Assembly (NCBI GenBank): GCA_030642205.1
Contig: DAOWOF010000140.1
Coordinates: forward strand, 1 to 6,359
DNA length: 6,359 nucleotides
From: Desulfobacteraceae bacterium
Lineage (GTDB): Bacteria > Desulfobacterota > DSM-4660 > Desulfatiglandales > Desulfatiglandaceae
Direction: 5' to 3'
Under the pieces are notes generated by a model. The model was not told the DNA's origin, made no database searches, and saw only the letters and a list, made by a program, of their open reading frames with translations. Both the position numbers and the translations under genes were made by a program. Each line of letters begins with the position of its first letter. Position 1 is the first letter of the stretch. Shown here piece after piece: positions 1 to 5,201 of this stretch.

Positions 1-13
1 GAGCTACGTGGGC
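1..13 (-). tRNA. Partial tRNA, probably tRNA-Thr(GGU), 5' end only
   Basis: Read on the minus strand, these 13 bases are GCCCACGTAGCTC: a 7-base acceptor arm (GCCCACG), the TA linker and the first D-stem strand (GCTC). This is the 5' end of a tRNA; the anticodon lies outside the window. The GCCCACG acceptor and the position right after Thr(UGU)-Tyr-Gly(UCC) fit the thrT gene of the thrU-tyrU-glyT-thrT-tufB order known from E. coli and other bacteria. The spacer from tRNA-Gly is only 11 bases, so it is almost certainly co-transcribed. That it is a tRNA start is well supported; the isoacceptor is inferred. Confidence 0.72.
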
Positions 14-24
14 AGAAGTTTGCA

Positions 25-101
25 TGGAGCGGGAAACGGGACTCGACCCCGCGACCCTCAGCTTGGAAGGCTGCCGCTCTAGCCAACTGAGCTATTCCCG
101 C
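25..101 (-). tRNA. tRNA-Gly(UCC)
   Basis: The minus strand folds as a cloverleaf: acceptor GCGGGAA/TTCCCGC with discriminator T, D-arm GCTC/GAGC, anticodon loop CTTCCAA (anticodon TCC at 67-65) and T-stem GCGGG/CCCGT. The 3' CCA is encoded (25-27), and the body is 74 nt. It reads GGA and other GGN glycine codons. Two oddities are visible. The first anticodon-stem pair is a G-A mismatch. The T-loop reads GTCGAGT, so the almost invariant T54 is a G (plus-strand position 47). It sits 24 nt downstream of tRNA-Tyr and 11 nt upstream of the partial fourth tRNA, in one operon. Confidence 0.96.
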
Positions 102-125
102 CAATAACAAAATCCATCTTAAAAA

Positions 126-210
126 TGGTGGAGAGGGGAGGATTTGAACCTCCGAAGGCTTTGCCGGCAGATTTACAGTCTGCTCCCTTTAACCACTCGG
201 GAACCTCTCC
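126..210 (-). tRNA. tRNA-Tyr(GUA)
   Basis: A class II tRNA with a long variable arm. The acceptor is GGAGAGG/CCTCTCC with discriminator A, the anticodon stem is GCAGA/TCTGC, and the loop is CTGTAAA with anticodon GTA at 176-174. The variable arm is about 13 nt, the T-stem is GGAGG/CCTCC and the T-loop is the regular TTCAAAT. CCA is encoded at 126-128. It decodes UAU and UAC. It lies between tRNA-Thr(UGU) (26-nt gap) and tRNA-Gly(UCC) (24-nt gap), the position of tyrU in the E. coli thrU-tyrU-glyT-thrT cluster. Confidence 0.97.
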
Positions 211-236
211 AAAAAGATTAAATGTACTCAACATTT

Positions 237-312
237 TGGAGCCAGCGAAGGGAATCGAACCCCTGACCCACTGATTACAAATCAGTTGCTCTGCCATCTG
301 AGCTACGCTGGC
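237..312 (-). tRNA. tRNA-Thr(UGU), first tRNA of the operon
   Basis: The cloverleaf is complete: acceptor GCCAGCG/CGCTGGC with discriminator T, D-arm GCTC/GAGC, anticodon stem ACTGA/TCAGT, loop TTTGTAA with anticodon TGT at 279-277, T-stem AGGGG/CCCTT with one G-T wobble, and a regular TTCGATT T-loop. CCA is encoded at 237-239. It decodes ACA and other ACN threonine codons. It is the promoter-proximal tRNA of the cluster, equivalent to thrU of E. coli; no further tRNA is found upstream of it. Confidence 0.97.
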
Positions 313-334
313 AATTATAATACCAAAAGCAGAA

Positions 335-364
335 AATTTACAACTAATACCGCAATAAAATCAA
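335..364 (-). promoter_or_regulatory. Candidate promoter of the tRNA operon
   Basis: On the minus strand a TTGATT (-35-like, 359-364) and a TAAATT (-10-like, 335-340) are separated by 18 nt, and the -10 ends 22 nt before the 5' end of tRNA-Thr. That would leave a short leader for RNase P to remove. A perfect TATAAT also occurs at 315-320 but is too close to the tRNA to be its -10. The region is so AT-rich that chance matches are likely. Confidence 0.25.
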
Positions 365-796
365 ATTCGATTAGCATCAATTACATACCATAACAATAGA
401 ATAGTAGTCAATAGCTTGGATATTCTTTTATTATCACTATAATTCATTAATTCCCTAAAATTGAATGCACATTAAATACTTTATTAGCAAAAAGATGTAT
501 TCTGCATCTTCTCATTTCCAATTATGATAACTGATGGGGAGTAAGCATGGAACTATTAATGAACTTTCTACGAGTCCATCAATAACGGCATTGTTTCTCC
601 TGCCAAATAGTCTGGGAAAAAATTTGAGGCCTAATAATCCCAGATAGTTACTGCTCTCTAAGCTCCCAGAATAAAAATTATCAAACCATTATTCTGCAAT
701 TATGCATTAAATCCCTCCTCGGGAGATTCAACGGAATGATCCCATAATACTTGAAATAGACAGGGAGATCTTATTCTTCAAAACCAGGATTACTAC

Positions 797-825
797 TTGA
801 ACAGAAATATTCTTTATGGTAAATA
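797..825 (+). promoter_or_regulatory. Candidate promoter of the small membrane-protein gene
   Basis: TTGAAC (797-802) and TAAATA (820-825) are 17 nt apart, upstream of the gene at 877. The -35 matches the sigma-70 consensus at four of six bases and the -10 only weakly. The following stretch is nearly all A and T, so the exact -10 could lie a few bases further on. Confidence 0.22.
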
Positions 826-863
826 TATATTTATATGAGGTCCTTAATAATACCTAAATATTC

Positions 864-871
864 AAGGAGGT
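864..871 (+). promoter_or_regulatory. Strong Shine-Dalgarno for the small membrane protein
   Basis: AAGGAGGT lies 5 nt before the ATG at 877 and is complementary to eight consecutive bases of the 16S rRNA 3' end. It is the best ribosome binding site in the window and fixes the start of the 93-residue gene. A TCCTT at 841-845 could pair with its AAGGA, but nothing more supports regulation. Confidence 0.88.
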
Positions 872-876
872 AACAA

Positions 877-1158
877 ATGGCAGCTCTAGTTGGAGGCATT
901 ATTGCGGTACTTTTGGGTATCATAGGAATAATACAGTGGTGGTCTGAATTCTATCAAATCATAATTGGCACTTTACCAGCAATTTTAATCCTTGGGGGAT
1001 CACTTGCCACATATTTAGGATTAGAGGAAGTCAAGGATAAACAATCATCCGAAAATCTTCATGAAGACAAACTCAAACAGGAAGTTGAAGAACTTAAAGC
1101 AGAAGTAACTGAATTAAAGCAAGAAAAAACACAGGAAATCAGAGATGAAGACAAATAA
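877..1158 (+). CDS. Small two-helix membrane protein with coiled-coil tail (MamI-like topology)
   Basis: A 93-residue protein of unknown function. Residues about 3-20 form a glycine-rich hydrophobic helix. A WW pair (21-22) and a short acidic/aromatic stretch follow, then a second hydrophobic helix at about 28-48. From about 50 to the end it is highly charged (Lys/Glu-rich) with heptad spacing of L and V, as in a coiled coil, so it is probably a small inner-membrane protein with a cytoplasmic tail. The N-terminal half resembles the pattern I remember for the magnetosome protein MamI: two helices, WW after the first, and a LP in the second. Similar short proteins of unknown role also occur in non-magnetic Desulfobacterota, so the MamI link is only a hypothesis. 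The start is fixed by an excellent Shine-Dalgarno. The gene appears monocistronic, with no same-strand neighbour for 1.3 kb. Confidence 0.85.
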   Translation: MAALVGGIIAVLLGIIGIIQWWSEFYQIIIGTLPAILILGGSLATYLGLEEVKDKQSSENLHEDKLKQEVEELKAEVTELKQEKTQEIRDEDK

Positions 1159-1511
1159 AGTTATAAAAATTATTCTTTTTTTGATCAATACCTTAGTAAG
1201 CTAACAGACAACAAGATATATTCCGCAAGAGCAAGGAAGATTACAATCCTAAACTAACACAGACAATATACAAATCAGAAATTTCAAAGAGCCCATAGAT
1301 TAAATAAGCATTGTTGCACTTCTCTTGCGATCAGATTAGGATATTTGCATGAATAAATGCTATTCCAACACAAGTTTTTAGATAATACAATTATAGAAGA
1401 CGCCATCATAAGAGATCAGTTCTCTTAAGATATGGGATAATAATTGGAATATTGATACCATAATATTTGTTATGAACTCTCCAGAGATCTAAAGTCTGGA
1501 GAGTTTATATA
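1159..1511. other. Intergenic region between convergent genes, no gene seen
   Basis: 353 bases of AT-rich DNA between two genes that point towards each other. Just after the small membrane-protein gene is a weak A-run/T-run (AAAAATTATTC then seven T, about 1165-1182) that could end its transcript. The right end holds the strong hairpin annotated at 1475-1505. No open frame of note, no RNA motif and no repeat was recognised in the middle part. Confidence 0.55.
1475..1505 (-). terminator. Hairpin at the 3' end of ndk
   Basis: AACTCTCCAGA (1475-1485) and TCTGGAGAGTT (1495-1505) are perfect inverted repeats: an 11-bp stem with a 9-nt loop, starting 6 nt past the ndk stop codon. The position says transcription terminator or 3'-end stabiliser for ndk. 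In the ndk direction no clear U-run follows (CATAACAAATATT). In the plus direction the stem is followed by TATATAT, so it could also act on plus-strand transcripts. Confidence 0.65.
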
Positions 1512-1934
1512 TCAGAAGGCCATTATTTCCAGCCCATTAAAAAAATACCCAATCTCAAAAGCAGCCGTATCCTGCGAATCTGAACCATGAACGACATTTT
1601 TCTCTATATCTGTCCCATAGAGTTTCCTGATCGTGCCCTCAGCAGCCTGTTTACAATCTGTAGATCCCATTAATTCCCTATACTTCGAGATTGCGCTATC
1701 TCCTTCTAACACCATCACAATACATGGCCCGGATGACATAAAATCTGTAACGCTATCAAAAAAAGGTTTCCCTTCGTGAATACGGTAAAATCCCTTTGCC
1801 TGATCTTTAGTCATTTTAATCATTTTTCCTGAGGCAATTTTTAGCCCCGCATTTTCAATACAATCAATCACTTTGCCAATTAAGTTCCTTGACACCCCGT
1901 CAGGCTTAATTATTGATAAAGTTTTTTCTTTCAT
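1512..1934 (-). CDS. ndk: Nucleoside diphosphate kinase
   Basis: 140 residues, the normal length for bacterial Ndk. The enzyme moves the gamma-phosphate of ATP to other nucleoside diphosphates through a phospho-histidine, balancing cytoplasmic NTP and dNTP pools. The signature NVVHGSDS carries the catalytic His116. Other active-site residues are in place: Lys10 (IIKPDGV), Tyr50, Arg86, Thr92, Arg103 and Asn113, each offset by two from the numbering of human NDK (K12, Y52, R88, T94, R105, N115, H118). The start is supported by AAGGAG upstream of the ATG. The gene stands alone, with large gaps on both sides and a strong hairpin just past its stop. A weak promoter-like pair on the minus strand, TTTACT (2002-2007) and TATATC (1980-1985) with a 16-nt spacer, could drive it. 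Nothing in the sequence suggests loss of function. Confidence 0.98.
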   Translation of the reverse strand: MKEKTLSIIKPDGVSRNLIGKVIDCIENAGLKIASGKMIKMTKDQAKGFYRIHEGKPFFDSVTDFMSSGPCIVMVLEGDSAISKYRELMGSTDCKQAAEGTIRKLYGTDIEKNVVHGSDSQDTAAFEIGYFFNGLEIMAF

Positions 1935-2545
1935 ATCCTCTCCTTCTTAATATTTCGTTGACCAGAGCCTTTTATTATTGATATAGAGCTGGTATACAAA
2001 TAGTAAAAATTTACGATGATCATTAACATCAATGTATATCATTTACTGCTCATCTAAAAAAAACTCGATTTATAATCAACCAAGGTAATAATTATGCATT
2101 AGAGCAACTCAAAAACAACTTCACATTTTCATATATCTTTGTACGATAGCCATCCTCAATAACCTCGAGCTATTTGAGTCTTTCTGAGCCCCAGATCGAA
2201 CTGATTCGTGTAAGTCCAGCATAAATCCAGACTGGAATTTAGTAAAGAGATTATTAAGCACCCTTTACCATCGAATATAAGATAGCATACATTGCACAAA
2301 TCATATAAAAACAATGAAAATGTAATAAAAATTTGGTGGACTTGTAAAAAGGCCACAGACGGGTAACTCCTGGCCTGAGGTGAAGCCTATTTGAATTCAC
2401 TTCTAATGACGAGATAGGAGCCGCCCCCCCCAACCGAGTAAAAAGACGCTGGTCGACCTTTTACTCAGGTATGAAAATTTAAAACAGCACTTTAGTCAAG
2501 ATATTTATATCTTCTATATTTATTGTGACTTGAAAGGAATAAAGA
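1935..2545. other. Long intergenic region containing a G+C-richer structured island
   Basis: 611 bases between divergent genes (ndk to the left, the first YkgJ-like gene to the right). The left two thirds is AT-rich and gives no believable protein on either strand; a 66-codon minus-strand frame at 2156-2356 has no Shine-Dalgarno and no recognisable motif. The right part, about 2341-2470, is clearly richer in G+C and is annotated separately. Close to the next gene, AAGATA/TATCTT (2498-2513) forms a small hairpin and TATATT (2515-2520) could be a -10 element for the first YkgJ-like gene. Confidence 0.5.
2341..2470. other. Foldable, G+C-rich island of unknown nature (possible structured RNA or mobile-element relic)
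   Basis: Three helices can be drawn. AGGCCA (2350-2355) pairs with TGGCCT (2371-2376). AGGTGAA (2378-2384) pairs with TTCACTT (2396-2402, one G-T). ACC-GAGTAAAA (2433-2443) pairs with TTTTACTC-A-GGT (2459-2470), 11 bp with one bulge. CCTAT in the loop of the second helix (2386-2390) can pair with ATAGG (2414-2418), which would make a pseudoknot. A run of eight C (2424-2431) lies between the second and third helices. I compared it by eye with cobalamin, TPP, GEMM, fluoride, RNase P, tmRNA and group II domain V cores and found no match. The strand is undecided. Confidence 0.4.
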
Positions 2546-3319
2546 ATGAAAATCTCAAATCAGGAAAACAACATTAAAAAACCTCAAAGACTTGATTCTG
2601 AGCATGTTTTTCAATTTAATTGCTCAGAAAAGAGTCCCTGTTTTACTAGTTGCTGTCAAGATGTTACCATTATTTTAACCCCCTACGATGTTTTAAGATT
2701 AAAGAATGCCCTAAAAATATCTTCTGATATATTCATTGATAAGTATACGATTATACTACCAAAAAGTAAGCAGCTAATTCCAATGGTTGTCCTTAAAATG
2801 AATGAAGATAATAAAAGATGTCCTTTTGTAATCCATAAGGAGGGATGTCAGGTGTATGATGATCGTCCATGGGCCTGCAGGATGTTTCCTCTTGATATGA
2901 ATGACGATGGCACCTTTCGAACCATTACAAATTCTGCCAGATGCCAAGGGCTCCTTGAAAACAATAGAATACGTATATCAGATTGGCTCATATCCCAAGG
3001 GATACCAATTTACGATGAATTAAACTATCTCTTTTCAGAAATCACCAATCCATTACGAGCCCAAGATTTTGATATAGATAACACAAAGATATTTCAAATG
3101 GTCTTTATGGCGCTTTATAACTTAGACAAATTCAAGGAATTTATATTTAACAGCAGCTTTTTAGATCGCTTTGAATTGGATGACATAAGGATTGAAAAGA
3201 TTCGTCGACATGACATAGATCTATTAAAATTCTCTTTTGACTGGATTAAATTTGGTATTTTCGGCCAAAAAACATTGAACATAAAACAGAGCGCTATTCC
3301 AAAGGAAGATAAGAAATAA
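2546..3319 (+). CDS. YkgJ-family cysteine cluster protein (copy 1)
   Basis: 257 residues, soluble, no signal peptide or membrane helix. The N-terminal half carries the cysteine pattern of the putative zinc- or iron-chelating family (YkgJ/UPF0153): C26-x5-C32-x3-C36-C37, the segment TPYDVLRLKNAL, then C92-x8-C101-x9-C111 within GCQVYDDRPWACRMFP, and an extra C133. The family is expected to bind a metal or Fe-S cluster and is distantly like the cysteine region of the flagellin methylase FliB; its biochemical role is generally unknown. The C-terminal ~120 residues are an extension beyond the core domain, ending in LLKFSFDWIKFGIFG. The start is supported by AAAGGA upstream of the ATG. A paralogue with the same layout follows 324 bases downstream on the same strand. 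No partner gene reveals the substrate. Confidence 0.92.
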   Translation: MKISNQENNIKKPQRLDSEHVFQFNCSEKSPCFTSCCQDVTIILTPYDVLRLKNALKISSDIFIDKYTIILPKSKQLIPMVVLKMNEDNKRCPFVIHKEGCQVYDDRPWACRMFPLDMNDDGTFRTITNSARCQGLLENNRIRISDWLISQGIPIYDELNYLFSEITNPLRAQDFDIDNTKIFQMVFMALYNLDKFKEFIFNSSFLDRFELDDIRIEKIRRHDIDLLKFSFDWIKFGIFGQKTLNIKQSAIPKEDKK

Positions 3320-3643
3320 TTAATTACGATTAAAAGAGATTATGAGTCCATGTCCAAAAGGGTTTTTATAGAATATTTCAGCATCTGTATACTGATAAAA
3401 TGACTATGTTGTATATAACCCTACAACAACACTTGTTGATTTGCATACAATATATTGCATTAAAAATACTGAAATCAGACCATATGTTATGCCAAAAATA
3501 CTAAATGACGTTGTAGGGATAAATGATAATTAACATCAAGAAACACGCAAGAAAATAAGGATAGAAAATTGATCCATTAAAATCATTAGGAGTTGTCCGT
3601 ATTATTTTCTTTTAAAAAATGAATGAATTATTTATAGGCTATT
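3320..3643. other. 324-base spacer between the two YkgJ-like paralogues
   Basis: No gene is visible. A 9-bp perfect inverted repeat, CCCTACAAC (3419-3427) and GTTGTAGGG (3510-3518), brackets 82 bases. Inside that lie AAAAATACT twice as a direct repeat (3462-3470, 3494-3502) and the palindrome CAATATATTG (3448-3457). The spacer is too long for simple operon spacing, so copy 2 may have its own promoter; none stands out in the AT-rich background. No convincing terminator for copy 1 was found. Confidence 0.5.
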
Positions 3644-4420
3644 ATGGATTGTAATACTAATAATATATTTTCTGATTATGATAATAAACCATTTAATTTT
3701 AATTGTTATAAGGGGATCCCATGCTTCAATAAATGTTGCGCTGGACTCAAACTTATTTTAACGCCTTATGACATCTTACAAATAAAAACCGCTTTGGGCA
3801 TCTCCTCTGACAATTTTTTAAATAAATATACCAATACTATCTTTAAAACCGGTTATCGATTCCCTTTTCTTAAACTGGCAATGAACAGTGAAAAGGATGA
3901 TATTTGCCACTTTGTAACAGATCAAGGATGCTCAATTTATGACAATAGGCCAGCTGCATGCCGTTTATATCCTATTGGACGAGCTGCCACTACAATTGAT
4001 GGTGAAGAAAATCCACGTGAAAAATATTTCTTTGTCAGAGAGAAGCATTGTTTAGGTTTCAAGGAAGATAAAAGCTGGACGATTAATGAATGGATTAACC
4101 ATGAAAAGGCAGGTGAATATATCGCAATGAATGATCAATGGCTTAATATCATCACCGCATCCAAAACGCTTGGAAAGGAAAACGCCATACAAAAAATCCA
4201 AATGTTTTATATGGCTTCCTATAACACGGACAAATTCAGGTCATTTATCTTTGGAAGTAATTTTTTTCATCATTTCAAGGTAACTTCAGCATTAAAGGAA
4301 AGCCTTGCCCATAATGATATTGAACTGTTGAAATTTGGTTTTAAATGGTTAAGATTCAGTCTTTTCGGAGATAAATCTATCCTTTCAGATCAATGCTTCA
4401 CGCTCCTGGAGCCTATATAG
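3644..4420 (+). CDS. YkgJ-family cysteine cluster protein (copy 2)
   Basis: 258 residues, a paralogue of the preceding gene over its full length. The cysteine scaffold is C21-x5-C27-x3-C31-C32, then C88-x7-C96-x9-C106 (GCSIYDNRPAACRLYP), and C136, so all eight shared cysteines are kept; C3 and C251 are additional. Both copies have LILTPYD or IILTPYD, a SSD.F..KYT segment, and a tail with YN.DKF..FIF and DI.LLKF.F.W..F..FG. The metal-chelating role is inferred from the family. The start is the first ATG after an in-frame TAG at 3635-3637, so it cannot lie further upstream; its ribosome binding site (ATAGG) is poor, unlike that of copy 1. Relative to copy 1 it has an insertion of roughly ten residues after the CRLYP motif. 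Its 3' end overlaps the convergent SEC-C gene by 31 bases. Confidence 0.92.
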   Translation: MDCNTNNIFSDYDNKPFNFNCYKGIPCFNKCCAGLKLILTPYDILQIKTALGISSDNFLNKYTNTIFKTGYRFPFLKLAMNSEKDDICHFVTDQGCSIYDNRPAACRLYPIGRAATTIDGEENPREKYFFVREKHCLGFKEDKSWTINEWINHEKAGEYIAMNDQWLNIITASKTLGKENAIQKIQMFYMASYNTDKFRSFIFGSNFFHHFKVTSALKESLAHNDIELLKFGFKWLRFSLFGDKSILSDQCFTLLEPI

Positions 4421-5157
4421 CCTGGTAATTCACGGATAAGACTATCAAGCTCGGCTGCATTTTCAGCAAGAAATTTTAACATATGTTCAGAATTAGTCTT
4501 AAGAACAAATCGATTTTGACTCGCTATATCTTCATGCTTAAGAAGCATATTATTCCTATATAGGAATAATATGATAGCATCATCGGCATCTACCTGGACA
4601 TCATATCTTTTTTGTAGCCATTCAAGCCAATATCCAAATTCATGTGGATGCTCCAGGTGCTCATTAGGCATTTCCAGATCAAAGCTTAATGCCTTGGCTA
4701 AACCTGGCATCAATTTAGATCCACCCAGGAAATCCAGCACATGTGCAAACTGATGAATGATGGTACTCTCCTGGATGTTCGGAGATATTGCTATATAAAT
4801 ATTATCAGGGTCACTTTTCTCTGTCTTTAAGACATTGACCAGGACACTGCCTCCTGAAGATCTCTCATCTTGATTTAAACCTCTATGACCTGATAGATCC
4901 AAAGCTTGATATTCAGCAAAGTCTATAAGTCTTATTCCAATACTGCTCCCAGTAATTTCCTGTATATCCAGAGATTTAAGGATCTCCTGTGAACAAGCAT
5001 AGTTAACCTCTGGCAATGAAGTAATTTTACGGCTTGTCTCAAGGGAAATTTCAGCCATCCCCTTTTTTTCTAACTCATCTTCTTTTCCAAAGTGGCAATG
5101 CTTAAATTTTTTGCCACTCCCACAAGGGCACAATTCATTTCTTCCTGTTTTTTTCAT
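4390..5157 (-). CDS. SEC-C motif protein with degenerate HQxxH metallopeptidase-like motif
   Basis: 255 residues from the ATG at 5157. A TTG directly before it (5160) would add one residue, but the ATG is better placed behind AGGGAAGG. The N-terminus is a SEC-C zinc motif, GRNELCPCGSGKKFKHCH (C10-x-C12-x8-C21-H22), as at the SecA C-terminus and in many other proteins; it binds zinc and often mediates protein or ribosome contact. A charged linker follows, then a domain I do not recognise. It contains STIIHQFAHVLDF (H135-Q-x-x-H139), which looks like the HExxH helix of zinc peptidases with the catalytic Glu replaced by Gln. His167, His170, His172 and Glu173 lie downstream and could be further ligands. 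No membrane helix or signal peptide is present. It lies 44 nt after the zinc-ribbon gene on the same strand and contains a 28-bp perfect palindrome (4546-4573). Confidence 0.88.
   Translation of the reverse strand: MKKTGRNELCPCGSGKKFKHCHFGKEDELEKKGMAEISLETSRKITSLPEVNYACSQEILKSLDIQEITGSSIGIRLIDFAEYQALDLSGHRGLNQDERSSGGSVLVNVLKTEKSDPDNIYIAISPNIQESTIIHQFAHVLDFLGGSKLMPGLAKALSFDLEMPNEHLEHPHEFGYWLEWLQKRYDVQVDADDAIILFLYRNNMLLKHEDIASQNRFVLKTNSEHMLKFLAENAAELDSLIRELPGYIGSRSVKH
4546..4573. repeat. 28-bp perfect palindrome inside the SEC-C gene
   Basis: CATATTATTCCTAT followed directly by its exact reverse complement, centred between 4559 and 4560, with no unpaired base between the arms. It lies within the coding sequence and encodes LYRNNML near residue 200 of the SEC-C protein. 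As RNA or single-stranded DNA it could form a long hairpin; as duplex it could be a dimeric protein site. Confidence 0.9.
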
Positions 5158-5201
5158 CAACCTTCCCTGAGATATCTATTGATAGTAAATATTTTAAAAA
5201 A

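Larger units (their letters stand above)
313..876. other. Intergenic region without a convincing gene
   Basis: A 564-base AT-rich gap between the divergently oriented tRNA operon and the small membrane-protein gene. It should hold the promoters of both. The longest plus-strand frame of note is 37 codons (534-647), with no Shine-Dalgarno. A 7-bp inverted repeat, TCTGGGA (611-617) with TCCCAGA (638-644), encloses 20 nt. A stretch at 563-583 resembles a dispersed repeat (see findings). No integrase, att-like tRNA duplication or riboswitch core was recognised. Confidence 0.6.

Noticed and set aside
79..297. 72-codon open frame on the minus strand
   Set aside because: It runs straight through tRNA-Thr, tRNA-Tyr and part of tRNA-Gly; its amino acids are translated tRNA sequence.
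25..312. Integrated element using a tRNA as attachment site
   Set aside because: No integrase and no second copy of a tRNA 3' end was found in the window.
534..647. 37-codon plus-strand frame starting ATG GGG AGT AAG
   Set aside because: No Shine-Dalgarno, low-complexity content, and it crosses the suspected dispersed-repeat fragment.
2156..2356. 66-codon minus-strand frame rich in Leu, Phe and Cys
   Set aside because: No ribosome binding site and no recognisable motif; the hydrophobic look comes from AT-rich DNA, and it ends in the structured island.
2341..2470. Cobalamin, TPP, c-di-GMP or fluoride riboswitch
   Set aside because: None of the conserved cores I know (for example GCCACTG, CTGAGA, or the GEMM tetraloop-receptor pair) is present in the right order.
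4571..4753. 60-codon plus-strand frame
   Set aside because: It lies wholly antisense within the SEC-C gene, whose N-terminal motif and conserved composition mark it as the real gene.
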